From Proteobacteria bacterium ST_bin11 (lineage in GTDB: Bacteria; Pseudomonadota; Gammaproteobacteria; Methylococcales; Methylomonadaceae): a stretch of 64,000 nucleotides of DNA. Location: NCBI GenBank assembly GCA_002083615.1, contig MSXO01000012.1:76911-140910 (forward strand). Reading direction: 5' to 3'. The position numbers were made by a program, and so were the translations under genes. The stretch's first letter is position 1, and each line of letters starts with the position of its first letter. Positions 28,439 through 38,600 of the stretch are shown piece by piece. The notes beneath the pieces were generated by a model. It searched no databases. It was given only the letters and a program-made list of their open reading frames with translations, and was not told the DNA's origin.

Positions 28439-29302
28439 TTGAAAGCAACTGCTATCAAGCAATTGATCGCGGGCTCAACCGAACTGTTTTCCCTGCCCGA
28501 TATATATTTTCAACTCAGCGAGATGATCCGCGATTCGCGATTTTCGTTGGCAGACATCGGCAAGGTTATCAGTAAGGATCCAGCGCTAAGTGCCCGCCTA
28601 TTGAGAGTGGTGAATAGCCCTTTCTACGGATTTCAAGCTAAAATCGATACTATTTCGCGCGCTGTTACTGTGATCGGCATTGACGACTTAAGTAATCTGG
28701 TACTGGCTACCACGGTTGTTGATCGCTTCGGAAAAATTCCATATGAACTGATCGACATGACCTCGTTTTGGATCCGCAGTATACAGTGTGCGGTAATCGC
28801 CCGCCTGCTGGCAAAATCCAGCGCTGTGCTTCACACCGAAAGACTATTTATGGCCGGCCTACTGCACGACATAGGCTCGCTATTACTGAGCCAAAAAATG
28901 CCGGAGCAATATCTAGAAGTATTGCTTGCCGCCAATCATAACCGCACATTGTTAGCCGATTTAGAACAAAAACTGATTGGTTTCACCCACGCAGAGGTTG
29001 GAGGGGAGTTATTGAAAACGTGGGGGCTGCCGGAATCCTTATACGAAACCATAGGCTGTTATCTAACCCCTGCCGATGCCCAAATACATAGATTGGACGC
29101 TCACTTAGTGCATATGGCGGCGCGTCTGGTCGATAGCGACCAGCAAGCCAATGGTTTAGATATAGCAGTAGCGGAGTTCTCCAATCAATCGTTAACCTTG
29201 GTGCGTCTGACTAGAGAACAAATCGTCTCGACGATGAGTCAGGTGGAAGAGGAGTTTTTGCAGATGTTTGAATTACTTGGCCCAAACAAGAAGTTTCATT
29301 AA
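28439..29302 (+). CDS. HDOD-domain signalling protein
   Basis: Stand-alone HDOD protein of 287 residues: LPDIYFQLSEMIRD, ISKDPALSARLLRVVNSPFY, then GLLHDIGSLLL. The start is a TTG immediately after the upstream stop. The catalytic HD pair is partly kept (HDIG), but HDOD proteins usually act as regulators, not phosphodiesterases. It is likely cotranscribed with the transglycosylase. Target unknown. Confidence 0.88.
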   Translation: MKATAIKQLIAGSTELFSLPDIYFQLSEMIRDSRFSLADIGKVISKDPALSARLLRVVNSPFYGFQAKIDTISRAVTVIGIDDLSNLVLATTVVDRFGKIPYELIDMTSFWIRSIQCAVIARLLAKSSAVLHTERLFMAGLLHDIGSLLLSQKMPEQYLEVLLAANHNRTLLADLEQKLIGFTHAEVGGELLKTWGLPESLYETIGCYLTPADAQIHRLDAHLVHMAARLVDSDQQANGLDIAVAEFSNQSLTLVRLTREQIVSTMSQVEEEFLQMFELLGPNKKFH

Positions 29303-29361
29303 ACGTTCGACAATTTCTAAACTCCAGGCTAGCAAGTTTCATAGCGCAATTTTATCCCTTA

Positions 29362-29940
29362 CTAAAGGATCTTAACTCCGAATTTCTCTAACAAGCTCAC
29401 CAGCTTTATCAAGGGCAGACCGACCAGAGCATTGGGATCATCTCCGACTATTTTACTGAAGAGCGCGATACCCAAACCCTCTGACTTAAAGCTACCTGCA
29501 CAATCGAACGGCTGATCCAGATCAACATAATTGCAAATCTGAGATGACGCCAGCGTTTTGAAATGCACGCTACAAACATCCCTGTCGCTCAAACACCGAC
29601 CCGTTTTGCTGTCCAATACGCAGATGCCCGTATAAAATTGCACCGTCCGACCGGATTGCTTGACTAGTTGTTGAATTGCTACTTCGCGCCCACCGGGCTT
29701 TCCTAATATTTCTTGGTCGAGTACTGCTGCCTGATCGGAACCGATGATTAAATGCTCAGGATATAATTTACCGAGCGCCGCGGCTTTCTCGATCGATAAT
29801 CTGCTTACCATGACTTCCGGCAATTCGCCCGGTTTTCGACTTTCATCAACGTCGCTACCGCAACTAATAAAATCAAGACCTAGCTTTTCCAGGATCTGGC
29901 GGCGGTATTTTGAACTCGATGCAAGGACAATGGGGGTCAT
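29362..29940 (-). CDS. yceF: Maf-family nucleotide pyrophosphatase (YceF type)
   Basis: House-cleaning pyrophosphatase; YceF-type Maf proteins hydrolyse 7-methyl-GTP. ASSSKYRRQILEKLGLDF and IIGSDQAAVLD are the substrate loop and the catalytic Asp region; VGLPLIKLVSLLEKFGV closes the fold. The length is 192 residues. It is divergent from yceD-rpmF-plsX, the same neighbourhood as E. coli yceF. Confidence 0.92.
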   Translation of the reverse strand: MTPIVLASSSKYRRQILEKLGLDFISCGSDVDESRKPGELPEVMVSRLSIEKAAALGKLYPEHLIIGSDQAAVLDQEILGKPGGREVAIQQLVKQSGRTVQFYTGICVLDSKTGRCLSDRDVCSVHFKTLASSQICNYVDLDQPFDCAGSFKSEGLGIALFSKIVGDDPNALVGLPLIKLVSLLEKFGVKIL

Positions 29941-30009
29941 GGTCTGGGGATTGGTTTGAGTAGGTGTACGTTTGACGCAACAGAGAGTTATCTGTATGAT
30001 TGTACAGTT

Positions 30010-30528
30010 ATGTCAGACAAGTTTCCCGACCTTATCGATCCTTTACTGTTCGCCGAAAGACGCGGCGCGCTATCCGGGGATATTAAAATCGCTCAGTTCG
30101 AGCGCTTGGCTGACAGCGTGATTGATGATGGCGCTGCTGTTAACGTCAGCATCGAGTTCGGAAAGGAGGGCAAACGGATTGTGATTGCCGGCCATATCGC
30201 GGGGGTTGCGGGACTGGAATGTCAGTCTTGCTTGCAAGCAATGGCCTGGCCGCTGGATATCGACTTTAAATTGGCTGTTGTCTCTTCGCTACAGGAAGCG
30301 AAGCAATTAGACGATTGCGAGCCGTTATTGCTAGACGGGGACACCCTGTCGTTAATCGCGGTGCTTGAAGACGAAATCCTACTGGCATTGCCCGACTACC
30401 CAAGGCATGAACACAATTGTCTCGCGCACAATCGTTCGGAAGACGCCGGTTACAGCGCAACAGATAGTCAGACTAAGGCTAATAACCCTTTTTCTGTTTT
30501 AGCAAAACTTAAAAAAACTGGAGATTGA
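30010..30528 (+). CDS. yceD: YceD/DUF177 family protein (23S rRNA accumulation protein)
   Basis: Member of the DUF177 family that lies beside rpmF in most proteobacteria and is needed for 23S rRNA accumulation. The ATG at 30010 (MSDKFPDLIDPLLFAERRGA) matches the family start better than the longer frame at 29956. It carries the paired Cys motif LECQSCLQ and the LLLDGDTLSLIAVLEDEILLA segment. A single base separates it from rpmF. Confidence 0.92.
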   Translation: MSDKFPDLIDPLLFAERRGALSGDIKIAQFERLADSVIDDGAAVNVSIEFGKEGKRIVIAGHIAGVAGLECQSCLQAMAWPLDIDFKLAVVSSLQEAKQLDDCEPLLLDGDTLSLIAVLEDEILLALPDYPRHEHNCLAHNRSEDAGYSATDSQTKANNPFSVLAKLKKTGD

Positions 30529-30529
30529 A

Positions 30530-30712
30530 ATGGCAGTACAAAAGAGCAAAGTATCGCGTTCCAGACGCGGTCAACGTCGTTCACACGATGCATTAGTCGG
30601 TAAAACCCTAGCTCAGGATCCATTGACCGGCGAAACCCATCTGCGTCACCACATGACGCCGGACGGTTTCTTCAAAGGCCGTCAAATCATTGCCGGCAAC
30701 GACGAAGATTAA
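30530..30712 (+). CDS. rpmF: 50S ribosomal protein L32
   Basis: The 60-residue protein MAVQKSKVSRSRRGQRRSHD is plainly L32. It lacks the zinc-binding cysteines, so it is the C-minus type usual in gammaproteobacteria. It sits between yceD and plsX as expected. Confidence 0.98.
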   Translation: MAVQKSKVSRSRRGQRRSHDALVGKTLAQDPLTGETHLRHHMTPDGFFKGRQIIAGNDED

Positions 30713-30730
30713 TCGCTTTAAACTGCCATA

Positions 30731-30760
30731 GGTCGACTAGCCGCCTACAATCGGCGAGTC
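30731..30760. other. hairpin between rpmF and plsX
   Basis: An 11-bp imperfect inverted repeat (TCGACTAGCCG / CGGCGAGTCGA, one mismatch) in the 209-bp spacer, without a T-run. It may be an RNA processing site or regulatory structure. The plsX promoter is probably in the rest of this spacer. Confidence 0.4.
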
Positions 30761-30921
30761 GAGCAGCCCCTCATTCCAAGACAGGCTGCAAGAATCGCGC
30801 TTTCCAGCGCAATCGCCAGCAAAACAGGCAGTGATATTTGATTTATCGATAATCTCTGGGTAAGCCAACGCGTTGCTGGACAACTCTTGGCTCCTTTCAA
30901 CTACTGGAGTTAGTCCTAAGC

Positions 30922-31950
30922 GTGAGCTCAACTCTCTCAATTGATGCCATGGGCGGGGATTTCGGTCCTCAAGTTACTGTTCCCGCCTCACTGGCCTGTT
31001 TAAGAAAAAATTCGGACTTAAGTTTGATCATGGTTGGCGATGAAGCTGTTCTTAGTAAGCTGCTATCCCAAGCCATGATCGAGTTTGAAGGCCGAATCAG
31101 TATTCAACACGCCTCGCAAGTCGTCGAAATGGACGAAGCACCACAGAAAGCCTTGAAGAATAAAAAAGATTCTTCGATGCGCGTAGCGATAAATCTGGTT
31201 CAGGAAGGCAAGGCAGATGCCTGCGTCAGTGCCGGCAACACCGGTGCATTGATGGCCACCGCACGGTTCGTGCTTAAGATGATTCCCGGCATTGAGCGCC
31301 CGGCAATCATTTCCACTTTGCCGTCGGTGTTCGGCCACACCCATATGCTGGATTTAGGTGCCAACGTCGATTCCAGCGCGGAACATCTTTATCAATTCGC
31401 CGTCATGGGCGAAGAAGTGGTCAAGGCAGTCGAAAACATCGAGCGCCCGCGAATCGGCTTGCTGAATATTGGCGAAGAAGACATGAAAGGTAACGAGCAG
31501 GTCAAAGCCGCCGCCAAATTACTGGAGAATTCCGGGCTGAATTATATCGGCTACGTGGAAGGCAACTCCATCAACGCCGGTAGCGTCAAAGTTGATTTGA
31601 TCGTCGCCGACGGTTTCGTTGGTAACGTGGCTCTTAAATCGATCGAAGGCGCGGCAAAAATGATAGGCGGCAAATTAAAAGACAGTTTTTCGCAAAACTG
31701 GTTGACCAAATTAGCCGGCCTGATCGCTTACCCGGTTCTAAAGCGTTTCAAAGACAGCATAGACCCGCGCCTTTACAACGGCGCCAGCTTCATCGGCCTG
31801 CGCGGTCTGGTTATCAAAAGCCACGGCGGTGCCGACGTACTGGCTTTCGAAACCGCCATCCATTTGGCCGAAGTCGAAGTTGCGCAGGGCCTTATTCGTA
31901 AAATCAGCGAAAAACTAGAACTCGCGCTGACCCAGAAGGTTGATGAATGA
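30922..31950 (+). CDS. plsX: phosphate acyltransferase PlsX
   Basis: Makes acyl-phosphate from acyl-ACP for phospholipid synthesis. The start is a GTG at 30922 with GGAG about 12 bp upstream. Family motifs: SIDAMGGDFGP, ACVSAGNTGALMATA, ALLNIGEE-like GLLNIGEEDMKGNE and ADGFVGNVALKSIEG. The length is 342 residues. It overlaps fabH by 4 bp. Confidence 0.97.
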   Translation: MSSTLSIDAMGGDFGPQVTVPASLACLRKNSDLSLIMVGDEAVLSKLLSQAMIEFEGRISIQHASQVVEMDEAPQKALKNKKDSSMRVAINLVQEGKADACVSAGNTGALMATARFVLKMIPGIERPAIISTLPSVFGHTHMLDLGANVDSSAEHLYQFAVMGEEVVKAVENIERPRIGLLNIGEEDMKGNEQVKAAAKLLENSGLNYIGYVEGNSINAGSVKVDLIVADGFVGNVALKSIEGAAKMIGGKLKDSFSQNWLTKLAGLIAYPVLKRFKDSIDPRLYNGASFIGLRGLVIKSHGGADVLAFETAIHLAEVEVAQGLIRKISEKLELALTQKVDE

Positions 31951-32915
31951 CACGTTGGACTCATGTTATCGGTACGGGTGGCTATCTGCCCGAAACCATA
32001 CGCACCAATGAGGATATTTCCGCCACGGTGGACACATCCGACAGCTGGATCTACGAAAGAACCGGCATCAAAAGCCGGCGGATAGCCGGTCCTGAAGAAA
32101 CCGCATCCAGTATGGCGGAAATAGCTGCCAGACAAGCCATTGACATGGCGGGGATAGCCGCCGAAGACATCGATATGATCATCGTTGCCACCGGCACGCC
32201 GGATCGAGTCTATCCCAGTACCGCCTGCCTGTTGCAGGAACGCTTGGGAATTAAACAATGCGTCGGGTTCGACATTCAGGCCGCCTGTTCGGGTTCCGTT
32301 TACGGACTGAGCATTGCCGACCAATACCTGAAAACCGGTTTTGCTAAAAATGTATTGGTGGTAGGTACTGAAATTTGCTCGCGTATCGTCGATTGGACAG
32401 ACCGCGGCACTTGCATTCTATTTGGCGATGGTGCCGGCGCTATTCTACTGACCTCCGGTGATAAACCAGGCATCTTGTCTACCCATATTCACTCCGACGG
32501 CGGCTACGAGGATTTATTGTATTGTCCCAATCCGCAGGTCGCGACAATCGCCAAACAAAACGAAGCCGCTTACATCAGCATGCGGGGCAACGAAGTATTC
32601 AAGGTAGCCGTCAACACTTTGGGTCGAATAGTCGACGAAACACTTGAAGCCAACGGTATGCAACAAAGTGATATCGATTGGCTGGTGCCGCATCAAGCCA
32701 ATACCCGGATTATTGCCGCTACTGCCAAAAAACTCGGCATGTCCATGGACCAAGTGATTCTGACGCTGGAAACCCAAGGCAACACCTCCTCGGCCTCCGT
32801 GTTATTGGCGTTTAACGAAGGCGTGCGCGACGGTCGGATCCAACGCGGACAAACCGTATTAATGGAAGCCTTCGGCGCCGGCTTTACCTGGGGTTCCGCA
32901 TTAATTAGGTATTGA
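31947..32915 (+). CDS. fabH: 3-oxoacyl-ACP synthase III FabH
   Basis: Condenses acetyl-CoA with malonyl-ACP to start fatty-acid synthesis. The catalytic Cys is in DIQAACSGSVYGL (about residue 114), His in VPHQANTRI and Asn in GNTSSASV. Full length at 322 residues. Its ATGA overlap with plsX and 2-bp gap to fabD show a compact lipid operon. Confidence 0.97.
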   Translation: MTRWTHVIGTGGYLPETIRTNEDISATVDTSDSWIYERTGIKSRRIAGPEETASSMAEIAARQAIDMAGIAAEDIDMIIVATGTPDRVYPSTACLLQERLGIKQCVGFDIQAACSGSVYGLSIADQYLKTGFAKNVLVVGTEICSRIVDWTDRGTCILFGDGAGAILLTSGDKPGILSTHIHSDGGYEDLLYCPNPQVATIAKQNEAAYISMRGNEVFKVAVNTLGRIVDETLEANGMQQSDIDWLVPHQANTRIIAATAKKLGMSMDQVILTLETQGNTSSASVLLAFNEGVRDGRIQRGQTVLMEAFGAGFTWGSALIRY

Positions 32916-32917
32916 AT

Positions 32918-33874
32918 ATGACTACCACAGAACAAAGTTATAATCTGGCATTCGTATTTCCCGGACAAGGCTCGCAAGCTGTCGGCATGTTGGGTACGTT
33001 AGCTGCCGCTAATCCGCTGGTCAAACAGACATTCGAGCAAGCCTCCGACGTACTGAGTTTCGACCTTTGGAATATGGTCGCAAACGGCCCGGACACCGAT
33101 TTGAACCAGACCCATAACACCCAACCAGCGATGCTAGCTGCCGGCGTTGCGGTATGGCGGGCCTGGTGTGAAACAACCGAAATCAAACCCGCGTGGATGG
33201 CCGGCCACAGTTTGGGCGAATACACCGCCCTAGTCTGCTCCGGCGCGCTAGGCTACGAAGATGCCATTCGCCTGGTAGCCGAGCGTGGCCGACTGATGCA
33301 GGAATCCGTGCCGGCTGGACATGGCGCGATGGCGGCTATCCTGGGTCTAGAAGACCATCAGATTGTTAACACTTGCGCTGAAGTAGCCAATGGAGAAGTC
33401 GTTGCGGCTGCCAATTTCAACGCCCCCGGTCAAGTGGTAATCGCTGGCGAAACCGCTGCAGTCGAACGGGCAATGGAAGCCTTAAAAGCACTGGGTGCCA
33501 AACGGGCATTGAAATTACCGGTCAGTGTTCCTTCCCACTGTGCGTTGATGGAAGCCGCTTCCGACAAACTAAACGCACTATTGCAAGGCGTTAACGTCGA
33601 GATGCCGAATAGCACGCTGATCCACAACGCCGACGTCAAATCGCATGGGTCACCCGAAGTCATTCGCTACGCATTGAAGGAACAATTGTTTAAACCGGTA
33701 CGTTGGGTAGAAAGTGTCAAATTCATGTACGAACAAGGCGTCAACACCTTTGTGGAATGCGGGCCCGGTAAAGTATTAGTTGGTTTAAACAAACGCATAG
33801 CGCCGGATGCCGCGCATTACACACTATACGACCCCGAAACCATCAACAACGTTGTGGAGCAACTCCGTGGATAA
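32918..33874 (+). CDS. fabD: malonyl-CoA:ACP transacylase FabD
   Basis: Loads malonyl onto ACP. The nucleophile Ser is in GHSLGEYTALV; FVFPGQGSQAVGM is the N-terminal signature; SVPSHCALM holds the second active-site His. The ATG at 32918 is used (the longer frame starts at a TTG at 32912 inside the fabH stop region). The C-terminus overlaps the fabG GTG by 8 bp. Confidence 0.97.
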   Translation: MTTTEQSYNLAFVFPGQGSQAVGMLGTLAAANPLVKQTFEQASDVLSFDLWNMVANGPDTDLNQTHNTQPAMLAAGVAVWRAWCETTEIKPAWMAGHSLGEYTALVCSGALGYEDAIRLVAERGRLMQESVPAGHGAMAAILGLEDHQIVNTCAEVANGEVVAAANFNAPGQVVIAGETAAVERAMEALKALGAKRALKLPVSVPSHCALMEAASDKLNALLQGVNVEMPNSTLIHNADVKSHGSPEVIRYALKEQLFKPVRWVESVKFMYEQGVNTFVECGPGKVLVGLNKRIAPDAAHYTLYDPETINNVVEQLRG

Positions 33875-34595
33875 AAAACTCGCCATTGTTACCGGCGCCA
33901 GCCGCGGCATCGGTCGGGCCATTGCCGAAAAATTAGTCGCCGACGGCTTTTTTGTCGTCGGTACCGCCACCACCGACAGTGGCGCAGACGCTATTTCCGC
34001 TTACCTGGGCGAAAACGGCAAAGGCTATAAATTGAACGTCGCCGACGCCGCTGACATCGAAAGCTTTATCAAAACCACCGGCGATGCTTACGGCACCCCA
34101 GCCGTGCTGGTGAACAACGCCGGCATCACCCGCGACAACTTGTTGATGCGGATGAAAGACGAGGAATGGGACGATATCATCGACACCAATCTGACCTCGA
34201 TTTTTAGAATGAGCAAAGCCGTACTGCGCGCCATGATGAAAGTCCGCTACGGTCGTATCATCAATATTTCTTCGGTGGTTGGCTCCACCGGCAACGCCGG
34301 CCAAGCCAACTACGCGGCGGCCAAGGCAGGGATGATCGGCTTTGCCAAATCGATGGCTAAAGAAGTCGGCTCGCGCGGCATCACCGTCAACACCGTCTCC
34401 CCTGGCTTTATCGATACAGATATGACCAAAGAGTTGTCGGAAGACATTAAAAACGCTCTGCTGGGCTCGATAGCGCTGGGCCGCTTGGGCCAGCCGGAAG
34501 AAATCGCCCATGCGGTATCGTTCTTGGCATCAGAACAAGCGTCCTATATCACCGGCGAAACACTGCATGTGAATGGCGGAATGTACATGCCTTAA
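33867..34595 (+). CDS. fabG: 3-oxoacyl-ACP reductase FabG
   Basis: NADPH-dependent short-chain dehydrogenase of fatty-acid elongation. GTG start at 33867 (VDKKLAIVTGASRGIG) with GGAG 7 bp before it; 242 residues, the normal size. Motifs: Rossmann TGASRGIGRAIA, NNAGIT, catalytic Ser in ISSVVGS and YAAAK. The operon ends here at a strong terminator, so acpP, often the next gene, is not in this cluster. Confidence 0.96.
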   Translation: MDKKLAIVTGASRGIGRAIAEKLVADGFFVVGTATTDSGADAISAYLGENGKGYKLNVADAADIESFIKTTGDAYGTPAVLVNNAGITRDNLLMRMKDEEWDDIIDTNLTSIFRMSKAVLRAMMKVRYGRIINISSVVGSTGNAGQANYAAAKAGMIGFAKSMAKEVGSRGITVNTVSPGFIDTDMTKELSEDIKNALLGSIALGRLGQPEEIAHAVSFLASEQASYITGETLHVNGGMYMP

Positions 34596-34623
34596 AGACG
34601 GCAAGCGCTATCCAGGCCAAACA

Positions 34624-34665
34624 AAAAAGGCCGGCAGCCAATAAGGTTGCCGGCCTTTTTTTTTG
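34624..34665. terminator. strong bidirectional Rho-independent terminator after fabG
   Basis: The 11-bp stem GGCCGGCAGCC / GGTTGCCGGCC with AATAA loop is followed by nine T's on the plus strand and preceded by six A's, so it can end transcription from both sides: fabG on plus and the LuxR regulator gene on minus. Confidence 0.9.
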
Positions 34666-34672
34666 CTCCAGA

Positions 34673-35602
34673 CTAACCGCGCTGCAACACCATGGCCACC
34701 GCCGCCGCTCGGGTGGAAACGCCGAGCTTCTCGAAAATATGTTCCAGATGTTTATTCACTGTACGGGGACTGGTGGTGAGGATAATACCGATCTCTTTGT
34801 TGGTTTTGCCGCGGGCAATCCACATCAAAATTTCGGCCTCGCGAAAGGTTAACTTTAATTTTTCCCGCAAGCTTTCCGGGGTCCATTGTGCGTCTTCGCG
34901 CTGCAACAGCAGCAAATATTCGTCCGGATTCTGGCAGGCGCTGACTCTTAAGGTAAAACCCGGGGCTAGGCGATGAGCTTCCAGTTCGGCTTCCGAATCG
35001 TTTCGGCCACTTTGCCGCAACCAACGCTGAAACCAGCCATGCAATGACTCCGGCAGCAGGTCATCCGTCGACTGAGGCATGCCTTGCAATTCTGCAAAAT
35101 CACCCAACCATTCGCTGGCAGCTGGCGTTAGCCAGACGATACGCCCAGAGGCGTCGGTCGCTAAGGCGGCAAAATCGTGATGATCGAGAAGACTTTCGGC
35201 GCGACGCAAATTTCGGGTTTGCGTCAAATGCACCTCAATGCGGGCCAGCACTTCCGCGGGCCGAATCGGTTTCACAATATAATCCAGCGCACCCTCGCCG
35301 AAACCGCGTAGCAAATTCTCCAACTCACTCAAGCCTGTCATAAACAATACGGGAATCGGCGCAGTAGTCGGATCGGCTTTCAGGCGACTACATGTCTCGA
35401 AGCCGTCTATCCCCGGCATCATCACATCCAGCAGAATAATGTCGGGCTTGACGTACTGAATCTGTTCGATGGCCGAACAGCCATCAGTAGCCACTAATAC
35501 CCGGTAATTCGCTTCGGACAAGGTATCGGATAACAAGGCCAGATTGCCGGGTGTGTCGTCGACTATCAAGACAGTGCCATTACTCGCGAATATTTCCATC
35601 AT
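34673..35602 (-). CDS. LuxR/NarL-type response regulator with extra middle domain
   Basis: REC (Asp in IILLDVMMPGIDGF, about residue 56; Lys in YIVKPIRP), then a PAS-like segment (ALATDASGRIVWLTPAASEW) and a C-terminal GerE HTH (LTFREAEILMWIARGKTNKE, TTSPRTVNKHLEHIFEKLGV). The length is 309 residues. Its ATG overlaps the stop of the NCS1-fused kinase (TGATG), so the two are a coupled pair. Inference: activates the amide and urea uptake promoters downstream, which share a palindrome of dimer-site size. Confidence 0.9.
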   Translation of the reverse strand: MMEIFASNGTVLIVDDTPGNLALLSDTLSEANYRVLVATDGCSAIEQIQYVKPDIILLDVMMPGIDGFETCSRLKADPTTAPIPVLFMTGLSELENLLRGFGEGALDYIVKPIRPAEVLARIEVHLTQTRNLRRAESLLDHHDFAALATDASGRIVWLTPAASEWLGDFAELQGMPQSTDDLLPESLHGWFQRWLRQSGRNDSEAELEAHRLAPGFTLRVSACQNPDEYLLLLQREDAQWTPESLREKLKLTFREAEILMWIARGKTNKEIGIILTTSPRTVNKHLEHIFEKLGVSTRAAAVAMVLQRG

Positions 35603-38600
35603 CAGGACACCTCCTGCTTGTGCATATTCAATAGTTTTCTGATTTCGCCTACCCGAAACTGACTGGCCAACACCATGAGCTTGGCAAAAAAGGCGCTATA
35701 GCCTGGCTCAGTTTTGGCAAGTTGTTCCAATACCTTTTTCAAACCCAACAAATCTCCGATCCGCACACACTCCACGCAAGCCGTTAACAACTCAGCGGGC
35801 GGCATTATCAGCGGCTCAGGCGCTTTTTCAGGAAGCGCTTGCACGACATCGTTTTGATACAACCACGTCAACGACAAATATAACTTCAGTTTTTTCATCA
35901 ATTGCGGCACTTGAATCGGCTTGGACAAAAAGTCATTACAACCGGCATTCAAAGCCGCCAATCGGTCACTCGGATAGGCATTGGCACTTAATACCAGAAT
36001 CGGCATGCCCCATTCCTGATCACGCAATGTCATCGCGGTTTCAATTCCACTAATCCCGGTCATCGAAATATCCAACAAAATCAAATCGGGCTGACTTTCG
36101 GCCACTTTAAGCAGACACTCCTCCCCAGAACATGCCTCACTCAAGTAAAAGCCCAGCGGCTCCAACATAGACAATAACAATTCGCGATGTTCCCGCTGAT
36201 CGTCTACCACCAATATCTTTCGGCGCGGCCCTTGGTAACCGATGATAGTCGCCTTGGCATCTGGCTCGGTATCGGCACCCAGACTGGGGAGCAACAAGCG
36301 CACGGTAAAGGTACTACCTTGTCCGACCTGACTTTTCACCGTTAATTCCCCGCCCATGACTTCGGTGAGAATCTTGCTGATGGTCAGCCCCAAGCCGCTG
36401 CCAGCCACGGCATTACCGGTGGGATTATGCAAACGGGTGAATGGTTGGAAAATGTCTTGCAATTGTTCTTCGTCAATACCGCTTCCGGTGTCGCTGACCT
36501 GAAAATTCGCGACTCCGCCGCTGTAGCCGATTCGAAACACGATCTCACCGGTCGAGGTAAACTTCACGGCATTGCTGAGCAAGTTGATCAGGATTTGTCC
36601 TACTCGCTTTTCGTCACCGCGGATGCGCTGCGGCAGCGTATGAGAAATCTGGCAAACGAAATTAAGTCCCTTGTCTTCTGCCTGCAGTTTATAGGTATGT
36701 ACCAGATGTTCGATAAAATCCGGAAAATGAATCGGCTGATACTTCAGCTCGAATTTGCGGGCTTCGATCCTGGCAATATCCAATATATCCTCAATCAACG
36801 CACACAAGTGCTCACCACTGCGCTTCAAAGTTTCCACCGCTTGCTGCCGGTGCGCGGGAATACTCGGGTCCTGATGCAGGATATGCGCATAACCGATGAT
36901 GCTATTCAGCGGCGAGCGAATCTCGTGACTCATATTGCTCAAAAAACGACTCTTGGCTTGATTGGCGGTATCCGCCATCTTCAAAGCCCGCTGTAATTTG
37001 CCGTCGGTGTGTTTATGCTCTTCAATTTCCAGCAACAGCAATTGCGTTTGCTTGGCGGTCTCCTCGTGCGCGACGCGCCGACTTTCCGCATTCAAAATCA
37101 ACCACCAGGTACATAGGCCGATAAACACCAACAGCGAGGCATAGATCTTTAGAAAATTGTTCAGCAGCAACTGAAACGCCGCCGCGTCATTTTCAACACT
37201 CAATAAATCCTGATAATAAATGATGCTGACAAAAATGCCGCTCAACACCGATAAAAACAAGAACATTAGAGTAAAACGCAGCAAACGCAAGCGGGCGTCC
37301 AAACTCATCGCGTCCGGCATGCACCATTTGGCTAGTTTCTCCAAATAATCTTCAAAGCGAAAACCCACCTTACAGCCGTCGAGACAGCGCGCATCCAGCG
37401 TACAACACAAAGAGCAAATACTGCCTGCATAAGCCGGACAATAGGCAATATCCTCGTGCTCAAACTCGTTTTCGCAAATTGAACATTTGTTATGCGACTT
37501 GCGATTATTTTCCTCGCGGTTACGCGCCAGATAATGCTTACCACCGGATAAATACGCAATGGTCGGTACTAACGCAAACGCCAGCCCCAACGCAATAAAC
37601 GCGGAGAATGCCTGCGCATAGGCGCCAAACAAACCGGCGTAAGCCAATATCGATAGCAGCGAGGCGCAGAAGGTGGAAATTATCCCAACCGGATTCAAAT
37701 CCGAGAGATAAGCGCGTTTAAACTCCACCACCTTTGGACTCAAGCCAAACGGCTTATTGATCATTAATTCAGCGGCGATGGAACTGATCCAGGCAATCGA
37801 CATGTGCGAGAACAAACCCAACACTTTTTCCAGCGCACCGAATACGCCGAACTCCATCAACAACAGCGCAATCAACACATTAAAAAACAACCAGACAACT
37901 CGACCCGGATGGCTATGAGTTAACCTGGAAAAAAAGTTGGACCAAGCCAGGGAGCCGGCGTAGGCATTGGTGACATTGATTTTGATCTGACTGACAATCA
38001 CAAACAACGTGGTTGCCGCCAGCGCCCATTTCGGGTCCTCAATCAACTCGCTGTAAGCCACCAGATACATTTGCGTGGGCTCGTGCGCGTGCTCCGGGCT
38101 AACACCATGCCGAATCGCCAAATGCGCGAGCAAAGCTCCCAGCAATTGCCTTAAGGCGCCAAACACGATCCAACCTGGTCCGGCCGACAGCGTGGCCAGC
38201 CACCAGCGCACTTTATTTCCCTGATGTTTTTGCGGCATAAATCGCAGGAAATCCACCTGCTCGCCGATCTGCGCGACCATCGAAAATGCCACAGTCGCCG
38301 CCGTACCGAACAACAACCAATCAAACCCTTGACCGCTGCCGGCGATCCAAAAATAAGCGCCCAAGGTCTCCAGCGCTTCCGGTTCGCGCATGGCGACAGC
38401 CACATACGGCGCAATCAACAACAGCAACCACAAAGGCTGGGTCCAAAGTTGCATCCGGCTAATCGTAGTAATCCCGAACGTAACCAACGGAATCACCACC
38501 ACGGCGCTCACGACGTAGGCAATCTCCAAGGGAATATTGAAGTAAAGCTCGATAGCCAAGGACATGATCGAGGCTTCCAGCGCAAACAAGGTGAAGGTAT

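Noticed and set aside
30737..30940. Minus-strand frame across the rpmF-plsX spacer
   Set aside because: It overlaps the plsX start and the spacer hairpin; no ribosome site.
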